Shown: positions 50,052-61,500 of the stretch, in pieces
Numbering within the stretch: the stretch's first letter is position 1
Layout of the letters: the number at the start of each line of letters is the position of its first letter
Assembly: GCA_029379385.1 (NCBI GenBank)
Contig: CM055611.1
Coordinates: 7,192,001-7,256,000 of the forward strand
Direction: 5' to 3'
Source: Quillaja saponaria
Lineage: Eukaryota > Streptophyta > Magnoliopsida > Fabales > Quillajaceae
DNA length: 64,000 nucleotides
Made by a program: the position numbers and the translations under genes
Notes under the pieces: generated by a model
Database searches by the model: none
What the model was told of the DNA's origin: nothing
Seen by the model: only the letters and a program-made list of their open reading frames with translations

Positions 50052-50392
50052 TGTTAATGTCAAATTTGTTCGAGCTGGAGACTTGATGATGTGTCCGAGC
50101 TGGAGACCTGTTGATGAGGAAACCTTGCTGCTTTCCTGTAATCCTGCTTCTTGGTAGACCTGGAGAGGTGGTCCTGGAGACCTATCAGTATTCTGAAGCT
50201 CAAGTCAGTATATAGAGAGATAAGGGGAGAGCTATAAAAATAAGTATAGAGAGAATGAATTTTTTTTTAGAGTGTCCCTACCTTGGAGCCTTAAACTCCT
50301 ATGATAGAGTTATCTGTCCAATAGTATGGTGCCATATAGCAAGGCGCCACGTGTTACATTGGCATAGGTCAAGGTGAAAACCTATATTAACA
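50052..50392 (+). repeat. 3' LTR of non-coding element
   Basis: Partner of 46216-46555 with about thirty differences. Confidence 0.85.
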
Positions 50393-50650
50393 ATAACTTT
50401 GCACAATTCGTAAATAAATGCAAGATTACAGGGAGGAATTTATGGGAGCTAATAAGGATGTCAAGAGGGTGGCAAAGAGATCAATGGAGGCATAAATGTT
50501 TAAAGGATGACAAAAGAGCAAACATAACTTATGGAAGGACAACTCCAACCAAGGGAAAGGTGTAAAAGGTGTGGCAACATGCATCTAGGAAGGCGAAGTT
50601 ACAGTGAAGATATGAATTGTTTCAATTAAGGGCAAACTGCCCATCTCAAG
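50393..50650 (+). pseudogene. gypsy gag, second part
   Basis: Resumes after the insertion with NFAQFVNKCKITGRN and a basic stretch, then KRCGNMHLGRRSYSEDMNCF, which resembles a worn CCHC zinc knuckle. Stops near 50563 and 50617. No protease or reverse transcriptase follows. Confidence 0.65.
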
Positions 50651-50659
50651 AGTATATGT

Positions 50660-51625
50660 CATAATATTTTTTAGTTTTTTAAAATTTATGAAATTAAAAT
50701 TTAAAAATTTCTATGAATTTAAAAAAAAAAAATAGATCAAGAGTATACTTTTCATGATTATAATATATTTTAAAAAACTTTCAATTCTATAATATTTTTA
50801 AAATTTTTCCAATTATTATATGTCACTACTAATTATGATTGAATTTTCTCAATTTTTTTGTTTAATAAGTTATTAATAGTAATAATGTTTTTTTAGCTCT
50901 TCTCATATTATGAATTATTTTTTCAAAAAAAATATCAAGAATTAATTTATTTAGAACATAGTTTTGATGATTATAATATTGTTTTTTAACTTTTAATTCT
51001 TTCCACCTTAAGATATTAATATATATATATAGATAGATATTCATAGATAATATGAACTTGTTTTTATTAAATTTATCTACTTGCTTATGAATATATTTAT
51101 GAATTTAATTTTTTGTTAAATTTATCTATACGTTATGTATTACTTATTTCAAATAGAAAATTTATTTATTTTACTTATTTTCTAACTCTTCTCTATTTTA
51201 ATATTAATAGAATTGTAATTGTTTTATAACTATTGATTTTTTTTTTGTCCTAATTATTTTCAAGATTAATAAATTTATAATTTTTCAATAACAATATATC
51301 AATAATAATTGAGATATATTTTCTAAATTTTTTTTATTTAATAAGTTACAAAAAATTATAATATTATATACTAAAATTAAAAAATATATATATTATGAAT
51401 TAAAAGAAATATTAAGATTATAATTTTTATGATTATAATACTATTATTTAATTCTTCTTCTATCTTTAAATTTTTTTTAAAAGTATATGTTTATATATGA
51501 ACTAAATTTTTTATTGGATTTATCTATTTGTTTAATGTCATTAATATAGATTATTATTATTATTTTATTAACTACAATTTTTATATGGACATCTAAACAC
51601 GATTCATGCAATACGCATGTACCAA
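50660..51625 (+). repeat. AT-rich repeat B, in place of pol
   Basis: Inverted partner of 43835-44870. Its right end (51596-51623, minus strand ggtacatgcgtattgcatga, then atcgtgttta) carries the conserved end motif seen at 39646. Confidence 0.6.
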
Positions 51626-51630
51626 AAAAA

Positions 51631-52089
51631 TGTAATATATATATTCAGTTTTGTATTTAACCTTCTAGTATGAAACATGTATGCTTTGTGTAGGTTGTGA
51701 GAAGTGTTAAGCCTTGTAAAACTTATGTGAATCAGCTAGTATGTATAATAAAATCACAATTAGTGAATCAATCAAAATAGATTTTCCTGCTGGCTAAGTC
51801 GCTTGTGTCAAATTTACTTGATGCAAGTTGACAACCTTTCTTATATAAAGGGAAAACAAAAATTCACCTCACTTAGTATAAACATAACAACTAGGAGAAT
51901 ATTGAAAGGATATTAAATCATGTTCTTGCGTCTGAAGAATTGCCGAACCACTAAAAATTTTATGATTTAGAGCATAAGCTCTTGAAAATGTGTTAGTCTC
52001 TTGTGACTAATTGAGACTGGATTCTCTCAAGTTGATAATTACATTCGATTTGTCTGCCACTAGGAAGCTTAAAGGTGTAAAGTGTTACA
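51631..52089 (+). repeat. 3' LTR of gag-only element
   Basis: Pairs with 44872-45356. It ends tgttaca about 350 bases from the terminal exon of the minus-strand synthase gene. Confidence 0.6.
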
Positions 52090-52442
52090 ATATCTATGTT
52101 GAAGCGTATGGTCCATGATAACAAATCGATTCATGAAAAGGAATGAAAGCAATAATAGGTACACCATATATTATAGATTGTTTAATAACAAACTAAAATG
52201 CATTCCCTCCAAAGTTTTCAAGATAACAAAAGCACGTGTTGCTTCAATTGTCATGCTCTTATTGAGTACTAGATTGAACAAATTGTCTTCACTTATAATT
52301 TTTTCTTTCCTTACATTGGATGGACATGACAGCCTGATGTTGCATGGACAACAACTTGCAGAAGATAACGTCAAAGTTGTAAAAATTTGTGACAGCAAAT
52401 AGGCATTGATGTGACAATCCGTGACAATAATACATCACCTTA

Positions 52443-55400
52443 TTAAGCTCTCGCCTTCTTCTCTATCTGAGTTTCGCATACCAATGATTTTATATCTTCC
52501 TCATAAAGATTCTGCAGAACAAGTGATAATATAACATATACCAATTAATACTGGTTATTTCATCACACTACTCATTCACACAATTATAATTTTTTTCTAG
52601 ACTCTGATAAATTTTTGTAAAACGACTTATGTATATTCGATAATAAGAACTATTATATGACAAATTTATCAACCAGTTTATAAAAATATTTGTCTCTGTA
52701 AGTACTATAACTTAATTATTATAGTGTGAGGAAATAGATTATAATGAACATTGCTTTTATCAATCATTTAATTATACAGAGATAAACTTAAAATTTTAAG
52801 GTAGTCTGAACTGACTTCATAGTAATATTTTAATTAATTAATTTTTTTTTTCATTTATATATAAAAAATAACTCAATCTCAATCTTAAAAAATAAAACTA
52901 TTAAAATAAACAACCAAACTCATTCGTTACTATCTTTAATCCTACTTCTCGTGACTACTATTTTCAAGGTCATAAATCTAAACCCAGATCTAAGTTATTT
53001 TAGAGCATAACCTAATATGTTGTCGAATTTAGCATAATATTTTTATTCAAAACGGCAATCATTTTATTATTTATAGCATTCATAAACATGGAAGTGAGAT
53101 CCAAATAATAAAATAAGAACAAATGTTAATTTATTATTTTCATCACCAATAACGGTTACAATCTAAAACTAAAATTAAAATAAATAATTTATGGCTTCTC
53201 ACATATGGAGGTGGGGGTCCAAATAAAAATTAAGAAAAATTATGGTGATGAAATGTGGAACCAAATAAAAATAGATAAACATAAATATAAATATGTGTTT
53301 ATCTAGTATTAATTAGATTTGGACTCAAGATGTTTAATTGAGTTATGTGTAAATTTTGGACATGAATAAAGTCTTTATTCATGAAATATGGATATCAAGC
53401 TTAATGGAGTAATAAGATAAAAAATTTATTTTAGTATAATTAAGAACCGGATAGGCAAGTTTTTGATTTAATGGAAATTTATTCAAGGGACATCTAGTGA
53501 TTTTAGTTGGAAAGCATTGTGGAGGTGTCACAAAGATAGTTTATATCTATACTATATATAACAATGGTTTAATGCAGAGATTTTTTTCATTTGATTAAAT
53601 GTCTTTATGAATTTTTACTATTACATAGTTATCATTTAGCTTTTTTTTTTTTTATAGTATTATAATATTATGCTTAAAATAGATTAATAATTTATTTATT
53701 TTTTAATTTTTCTCCATTTCAATACTAATAGGATTATAAATCTTGTTTACTATTAATTAATCATTTCTTTTCCTAATTTTTTCTCAAATTTAAGAATAAA
53801 AATAAAAATAAAAATAAACTGTGAATTAAAAGAAGTATTAAGAGTATATTTATTATAATATTATTTTCTTAATTTTTCTTCTATGTTAAGAGTTAAAGAA
53901 AAAATTATAAATTTATAGTATGAATATCATTTTTAATTGTATCATTTATTTTTTAATTACATTGACAAAAAGTAACCTTTAGTTATTATTTCATAGTATC
54001 AAAATATCGTGCTTCAAATAGATTACTAATTTTTTTTCCTAACTCTTCCCATTTTAATACTAACATGATTGTAATTCTTTTTTACTATTAATTTCTTTTC
54101 CAAATTATTTTCAATTTCATGAAAAATTAAATTAAAAGAAAAAACTATGAATTAAAAGAAATTTATTATTTTTTAATTAATCTTTTATCTAAAATTTTTT
54201 TATAAATTCATGCAATAAATTTAATTGTTAAGGTTAATTGTATTTACCCCATGAATTACCATCTGTTATGTAATAACCCTCATAAATTGTCGAATTAGGC
54301 ATATAATCCATTTATTTCAATCATAATTAATAAATAACCACTACTCATTTAATTAGCTATTAAATCTAACAAATTAACTCATATAATAATAAATTTACCC
54401 CCATTATAAGTTTTTTTTTTTTTTTAATTGTATGCTTTTTTTTCTTTTTCACTTCTTTTTCTTTTCATTTTCTATGAAACTAAACTATTTTTATTGATTC
54501 AATTTTAGTATACATAAATAATATCTGAATCATTCAAAATATTTAAATTATTAATAAATTTACAAATTTTATTTTTCTCATTTATAGAAATTATACAATT
54601 TGTTATTTTAATTTGAGTTTTAATGCTAATTATTTCATCAAAACTTTTATTTAATTATTACTGTATTACATATTAAAGAATATACTATAATTGAATAAAT
54701 ATAGAGTTTATAATTACTAGAAGAAAAAAAATGAAACAAGAGATAGAAAGTGAAAGACATAAAATAATAATAATAATAAAAATCTTATAATGAGGATAAT
54801 TTATTCTTTTATAAGTTAATCTGTTAGATTTAACAGCTAATTTAAATAAGTGGAAGTTATTTGTTAATTATGACTCAGATAAGGGGAGTTATGTGCCTAA
54901 TTTGATATTTAAAGGATTACTGTAAAACAAGTGGTATATCTCATGGGGTAAAGTCTAATTGACTCTAATTTTTAATTAGATTTACTTGTCTTAAATATAA
55001 TTCATACGCATTGCATGTGCCACACATACAATAATATGTATTACATATAGCACTTGTGTTCTAGGAGAATATGAGCTGAAAGGTATATGCTTTTTATTTT
55101 TATTTTTAATGAAAATAGTTTATATGGTAATGTTTTTCATAAAAAAATAGGACATATCTCACTTTCGTAGAGATACTATGTAATATTGACACTACCATGA
55201 ATAAGATTAAGTTAATCACACAGCTTAATAACTTAATGCAATTTCTACCAATCACATCCTATATATATATATATTATACTAGTTGATCTAATTATATATA
55301 TTCCTTACCTTCTTTCTTCCAGCCATTTCTTTGAAGCGACCAAATATTTCATCAAGGCTCTGTTCATCTAAATCGTAGCCAAGCTAAAAGAAACCAACTT

Positions 55401-58400
55401 GTGTATAAGAATTATTAGTTAATTAAATATATATTTTTTAAAATTCCAAATAATTATTATAAACACCACAAGATCTCGGTATTTACCTCAACAAGGCGAG
55501 AATTTAAAGCACGTCTTCCACTGTGGATAAAGAGAAATAATCAATGCGTTAATATAAGAAGTCACGGAGTACTCACTCTCACTCTTATGTGAGAGACTTC
55601 ATCTACAAAGTAATTTACTCGATACACATAAAAACTTCCTAATTAAATATATTCAATAATAATAAGTTTGAAACTAAATATATATATAGAGAGAGAGAGA
55701 GAAAGAGAGAGAGTTTGACCCACAAACCTGAGCTTTCCTAGGACGATTCTGTTTTTTTGTGGTTGTGTTAGTCCAATATCTTCAGGTGACATTATCTCAT
55801 ATGTACTCTTATGCTTGAGGATTCCATCCTATATATATAAAGGAGTGATTTGTAAGACATAAAATGATTTAGCAGGACCATTTTAATCATATCCTTTTTA
55901 TTATTATTATTAATTTTTAAATTCTTTAATTTGAATTCTTCACATATCATTATCTTATAATTTTATATAGGTGTACAAGACCTGATGAATGCCACTTGCA
56001 TGAGAGAAGACATTAGCCCCAACAATGGCTTTATTTTTTTGTATTGCCATATCAGTAATGTCCGCAACCTATCAGAGAAAAAGAAAAAGTAATATCAAGT
56101 TTATGAAATAATTTTTTATATGAAAAAGTGTTACAGAGAAAAATAATATTTATTATGAATAATTGTTAGTTCAATTAATATAATCTCATTGAATATTTGA
56201 TTTTGGTTCAAATTATGAAAATGCTTTCGGAAGAGTATTATCTTCCAGAACTCTAGTCCTAAAGTTAACCTTTTCAAAAGAAAAAAGAAAAAAAAAATTG
56301 CAAGAGTATTATCTTCCAAAACTCTAACACTAATCCAATTTTTATTTTTTTTTAAATAAAATAAAAAAAACTGTTTGCAAACCAAAACAGCAATGTGAAA
56401 TAATTAGCATATATATTTACCATCTTGCTAGTAGCAGTGATCTGCTTTGTATTGATTCCTGTGTAAAGTCCCCCTAATAAATCTTTGCCACGACACTTGA
56501 CTGCCATTGCAAACTACATTGACACAGAAGGGAAGAGATTATATATTGGTAAACAATACTAATAAAACATTAATTATATATTGCCACCTATGCAATCAAG
56601 TAAGATGATCACATAAGTTGAGACTCGAACGTGACATCTCATAATTCTTTAACAGCTTTGTATTAATCAATTGAGATAACATCTCATCCTTTAACTTATA
56701 TATTAAGTTCTTAGCAAAAGATAAATTACAAGCCAATATGACAACAGATGTATTTACTATGCAATATCACAATATTTAAGTTTCAAATTATGCATATCAA
56801 AATTATAAAGACAACATTCATATAAAATACAATTTATTAATTCTTATTATAAAATATAAATATTTAATAATTCGTAATACTAATTAATAGTATTTTTTTT
56901 TTTTAACTAGTTTGCTTCAATCAACCTGTCACCTGGTTCTTTTAGTTTTATACGTTTTAACCTGTCCAACCACCTAAAACAATTATTAAATTTAATCCGG
57001 TCTAAATTTACCACCTAAGTTAATGATCTACTCGATCTATTTTCTAAAACATTACCTGAAAGAGTGGAAGCAATAACTGATGGGATCTATTTTTTAATAT
57101 GTATGTAATATATATTCCTTTACCCTCTCATTGATGTCATTGTCTACATGCCTAAACACCTTTACAGTGTTTCTAGGTGCCTAAACACCTTTATGGTGTT
57201 TTTGGTACACACTTAAGATATTAGGAGTTATATAACGCATGGAAACAACTACATCAACATCAGACTATGTCAAATCTGTAATGAATCATTAATTAATCGT
57301 GTTTGGTGAAGTAATTCCAAGAATCAATGAGGTGAGAATAAAAAATAATAAAAAAGCAAAAAAAAAATATATTAAATTTATTAATCTTTAATCAACCTAT
57401 TTCTTTTCTTACACTATTAAGCCCTCTTAAACTCTTCTTCATAGTTTATCACTTAACCCCACTTTTCAAAGAGTGATCGTGAAACTTTATATCATATTAA
57501 AGAATTTCGTTACCAAACACAATTAAAAGCAATCTATTATGCATTATTTTTTAAACTTCGACCCTTTTTAACTTTATATATACCAAGCACACTTAATTGG
57601 TATGAAAAATTAATCAATTAGAACTTGACACCTTTTAACCCTATAGGAGAATTGAGACCCACCATCCACTCTAGTAAAGGAAATCTAATTTGAAAAATAA
57701 TGTAAATATTAAATGTACAGTCGTCTGACTTTAAGCTTTTAAACTTACCTCCTCCAGTGAAGCATTTCCTGCCCTTTCACCAATACCATTGATCGTCACT
57801 TCAACTTGTCTAGCACCTGCCTGCACAGCCTAGTTTTCGAGAGTTTTGGTGATCAAGAAATTTTGTGAATTATGCCAAAAAAAAGAGGAATGAAAAACTT
57901 GTACTTGAATTAGAAACTTTTCAGAATCCAAAACCAACAAAAGAAATAAAATCTGCTAGATCAAATTCCCAACATTTGCTCATATATTAGTTTTTTTTTT
58001 TTTTTTTCAAGTTTCTCATGAGTATCTTTCTACCCTTTGAATGTGAGTCTAATCTCGTTTGAGATTCGTGATTATCCCTCATAACAAGTACTTTCATTCA
58101 AGGTTAAACCCCTGACATTGCAGAGATACTATAATCTCTAAGTTCAAATGTGTCTTACCACTTGAACCATGTCATATGAATAACTCAAATATTATATAAT
58201 ATTTAACCTTGCAAAATTGAATTTTTAACCAAATTTAATTTCATCGGAAACAAAATGAGTCAATGACATACTGCAAAAGTATTGGCATTAGCCAGGCCGA
58301 GGTCATCATGGCAATGAACAGATATGATAACGTTTTCAATTCCAGGTATATTGGCTTTCATATCTGCAACAAACCCAGCCACTTCAATAGGAAAGTTGTA

Positions 58401-59097
58401 GCCAACGGTGTCCGCAAACACAATTGTTGTTGCTCCTGCTTTGATTGCCTCGCCATAAACGCGATAAAGGAATTCCTTATCCGATCTGTAAATCATATAT
58501 ATTATGTTAAGGTTGCTTGGAACAATATCAATTGTTTGCACATAATTAATATAGACAATTAAGAATTAAAATTAATATCTGTCAGTGATAAAAAACGAAA
58601 ACATATCAATACGTATCTATTTATTATTAAAAAAGAAAGCCCACTTTGTTGTTTTCCTCCAAATAACATAAGCTATATAAAAAACAAAAACATATCAATA
58701 TTTATAGATTTAATATTAAAAAAGAAAGCCCACTTTGTTGTTGTTTTCCTCTTCTTTAACTACCAACAAATAACATCGTAATATATTATTATTATTATTA
58801 TTATTTTATTTATTTATTTATTAATTTCTTAATTTTTTTTTCTATTCTACGAAAGAAAAAGAGAAACATAATGACAAAATTTTGAATAATTGAGCTGGGA
58901 ACCTGCAAAACAATCGTAAAAGTTTTGTACAACAGATGGACCTAGTTATTATTTATTTTTGATATTTTGAAAAATCATAATATTTGGCACTAAAATATAA
59001 TTAATTTTGAAATAATTGAGATGGGACCCGCAATGCAATCACGAAACTTTAGACCATTATATTATATAGAATTCAGGTCTTTTTTGTATTCAAATAA

Positions 59098-59131
<34 letters not shown>

Positions 59132-60218
59132 CAATAAAATTTATTTTGAAAATTTGAATTACATATTCGTTGGGAAGGGATTGGTGTACTTTTTATCAGT
59201 GTCACATAACTCGTGATATAAGGGGATCCAAATCCCATGTAGATATAGTTTGTAAAATTGGAATGTCAGTGTCTAAGGATTTAGATATTTCGCAAAAGCA
59301 GACGCCAAAATTGTACTCTATATCTTTGGGAGAAAATTTCTCATTTAGTAAAAAAGACTTTGGGAGAATTCTAAAAGCTATATTATTTTTCGTAAGTGTA
59401 TGTTTGCTCGAGGAAAAATGAAAAAAAAAAAAAAAAAAAATTCTTCTCCCTCACATGCATTTTAGAGCCTGGAAACCATGACACTTATTTATCTAATTGT
59501 TTTCTTAGAATAACTTACTTGGTTCCTATATATGATTTTCATTGTACTTAAAAAAAAAAAAAAAATTCTTACTTTAGATTTATACACTTATTTATCTTCT
59601 TGTTTTCCCACTTCCATTAGCTCTAATAACTTGAAAAACACTGGGTGAAGAAAAGAAATGGAGTAAAGAAGTATAGATCTATGTTATCTAACGTACCTTC
59701 CTGCATCTTCGCAGCCAAACTCTATGTCCTTAAAGCCTATGGCTTTGGCATAAGTTACACCCTCCTTGGCAAGCATGAGAACCTCCTGAGGTGTCTTTTG
59801 AAGCTTATACTTCATATGAATCTCACTAGTTGGTACAAAAACAAGCACTCGTGGACGTTTGGCATGTTTCAGAGCCTCCCAAGCAATATCAATATCGCTA
59901 CGAATGCATCGAGCCATTCCACAAATCACAGGCACATACCCAGTTTCATCATCAACATTATTACCAACTTCCATGGCTATCATTTTCACAGCTTCAAAGT
60001 CATCCTTAGAAGAAGCTGGAAATCCCACATCCATAATGTCAACACCAAGTTTAGCAAGTTGGTGACCTAAGTGCTAATTTCTCAGTAATGGTCATGGTTG
60101 CCCCAGGTGCCTGCTCTCCATCTCTAAGAGTTGTGTCTAGGACTCTAACATATGAGTCATTTGAAATTTTGTTGGGTATGTATTCCGGCCGTTGACTGCG
60201 GTGCTCTGAAATGATCAT
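52443..60218 (-). CDS. 2-isopropylmalate/citramalate-synthase-like gene, nine exons, no LeuA domain, one frameshift
   Basis: Condenses acetyl-CoA with a 2-oxo acid (plastid leucine, citramalate or methylthioalkylmalate routes). Exons on the minus strand: 59697-60218, 58272-58485, 57749-57829, 56421-56513, 55982-56068, 55728-55828, 55487-55520, 55309-55383, 52443-52511; all introns are GT-AG and phases agree. Motifs: [19 protein letters not shown] (catalytic Arg, metal Asp), [49 protein letters not shown] (metal-binding HxH), [48 protein letters not shown] rather than SPED and FADTVG resemble methylthioalkylmalate synthases. The protein ends about 20 residues after [10 protein letters not shown] (EEDIKSLV..., stop at 52443), without the leucine-feedback domain: about 424 residues against roughly 600. 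One extra base at 60068 shifts the frame at codon 50. No transit peptide lies before the first ATG (60218); an upstream exon joining at catttcag (about 60205) is possible. Function beyond the family is inference. Confidence 0.85.
53570..54230 (+). repeat. AT-rich repeat C in intron 8 of the synthase
   Basis: Weaker relative of repeat B (ttttaat.cta.taggattataa and aattaaaagaa.tattaagagtat runs). The matching end motif on the minus strand (ggcacatgcaatgcgtatga) lies at 54985-55012. The surrounding 2.8-kb intron is otherwise AT-rich and non-coding. Confidence 0.45.
55688..55714. repeat. GA microsatellite
   Basis: A (GA)n run with one interruption, 14 bases from the donor of exon 6. Confidence 0.9.
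56600..56700 (-). repeat. SINE-like segment in intron 3
   Basis: Minus strand atctcaattgattaa, then a tcgagtctc box B-like run, the partner of 8600-8676 in the relic. It is too worn to give borders. Confidence 0.35.
58580..58776. repeat. Tandem duplication of about 95 bp in intron 1
   Basis: The block aaaacatatcaata...aaaaaagaaagcccactttg occurs twice (about 58590-58655 and 58685-58740). A second pair of related blocks (ttttgaa.taattgag.tggga) lies at 58878 and 59005. Confidence 0.7.
59101..59130. repeat. AT microsatellite
   Basis: An uninterrupted (AT)n run of about 30 bases in intron 1. A similar run occurs at 8756-8794. Confidence 0.9.
60068..60068 (-). other. Single-base insertion in exon 1 of the synthase
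   Basis: Coding strand reads gcacttaggtcaccaa where the family needs gcacttggtcaccaa (AL-GHQ). The extra base leads to a stop about five codons later (60051-60053). The frame downstream is open to the splice site at 59697. Confidence 0.75.
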
Positions 60219-60248
60219 CACGTTTGAGAAATGAAGCCTCACGTTCAA

Positions 60249-61064
60249 AGGATGTTAGCTACAAAAGTGAATGCGTGGATGATAACTTAAATAGCTACAA
60301 CTATAACACCATTTCATTTATTTTATTATAAAAGTGAATGTGTAGATGAGAGCTTATAGCTAGCTACAATTATCATCAGCAAAGCTGTCATTTATTTCTA
60401 TTATATTAAAATGTGAAATTTTGTGAAAATCATAAAAAAATATATATATATATATATTAAGAATTTAAGATTGTTGTGTTTCATAAAAGAGTAATTTTAT
60501 ATGGATGAAATTTCCAAATCAAAGTTATTTTTCTCTTTCCTTTTTTTCTTTTTTATTCATCTTTCAATCCCAAATAAAATCAACACACAGGTACCTCATT
60601 GTTCAACAAACATTATTTACTTTTTATAAGTGGAGACGCAAATCTGGTAGTTGTTGATAATATTTTATGCAACAGACATCTTGCTTCAGCTTATCTGAGT
60701 CCGGGGGTGGTGGATGCATATACTTATAGCATATATTTATAGTCAAGACTAGAGAAGATTATTTGTGATATGTCGCAGATACATTGTCGATGATAATTAT
60801 GTAAAACGATGAACCTTCTCGCATGCAGATAGGTTGACGCAAATAATTTTCAAATTAAAAGATTATATACAAGAGGATCTATATCACCGATAAAATCTAT
60901 CTGACACTTATATGCAGCATAGTTGTTCTCACAAATATAAGATAACATAAGGTTTTAGAAAATTTCATGTTATCAATGTCTGTATTTAATTATCGTTAAT
61001 AATTAAATGTGGTCGATAATTAAATGTGGTCAGTCTAAGTAGACTTAGTATTATTGTTCTTTAA
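60249..61064. other. Upstream region of the synthase gene
   Basis: AT-rich. A duplicated block (gtgaatg.gt.gatga.a.ctta, 60268 and 60333) is visible. No transit-peptide-like exon was recognised. Promoter elements cannot be called with confidence. Confidence 0.4.
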
Positions 61065-61500
61065 AATATTTTTAAACTTGTTAAAAATAAATTTGTATCC
61101 TCAATTCTAGTAAAATAAACTACTTATTATTACAATTTATTCTACGTACCTAAAACGTCTAACTACATATTTCAAACATGTATCTAAATAGTATACATAA
61201 TAATCATGACAAATATTTCAATTTCTATTATTTTATGAGGAATTATTAATATTTTAATATCAACATTTAATATACATTAAAAAAATTAAAAACTGATAAC
61301 ATGTTACAATGTTAAACACATAATAATAGACAAGTTGCCCACGCGAAACGCAAGGGCAATGACAGTTCAGCTATCTGCATTTCAGGTATCTTTTCATTAT
61401 AATATTACGTGAAATGTACAGCCAATGACAGTTCATTTAGGTGCGACTCTCACACAGCTTGGGATTCAAATCCAAAAAGAAATAATTTTTTTTTTGAAAT
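61065..61500. repeat. Direct duplication, left copy
   Basis: Matches 62885-63310 in order: tatcctcaatt.cagtaaaataaac, gtatacataataat, tattattttatgaggaa, acataatagacaagtt.ccca and cagcttgggattcaaatcc. Non-coding. Confidence 0.75.

Larger units (their letters stand above)
46216..50392 (+). mobile_element. Non-coding LTR element (LARD-like), 4177 bp, nested in gag
   Basis: LTRs 46216-46555 and 50052-50392 both run TGTTAATGTCA...TATATTAACA and are about nine-tenths identical by eye. Flanks atatc (46211-46215) and ataac (50393-50397) resemble a worn 5-bp target copy. The interior has no gag or pol frame but two tandem arrays (47184-48101, 49076-49610). Removing the element rejoins the two halves of the host gag, showing it is a later insertion. 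It must use proteins from another element. Confidence 0.8.
44872..52089 (+). mobile_element. Ty3/gypsy-like element with gag only
   Basis: Direct terminal copies at about 44872-45356 and 51631-52089 match over their whole length (gtgaatcaatcaaaatagac, aattctacttgatgcaa-like run, gcttaaa). A primer-binding-like run tggtatcggc follows the left copy at 45360. The interior has a gag gene and nothing of pol. The space where pol should be is replaced by an AT-rich repeat (50660-51625), and gag is split by another LTR element at 46216-50392. Borders were read by eye and may be off by a few tens of bases. Confidence 0.65.

Noticed and set aside
58263..58562. Plus-strand open frame of 99 codons
   Set aside because: Antisense shadow of exon 2 of the synthase gene.
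59645..60070. Plus-strand open frames of 141 and 68 codons
   Set aside because: Antisense shadows of exon 1 of the synthase gene.
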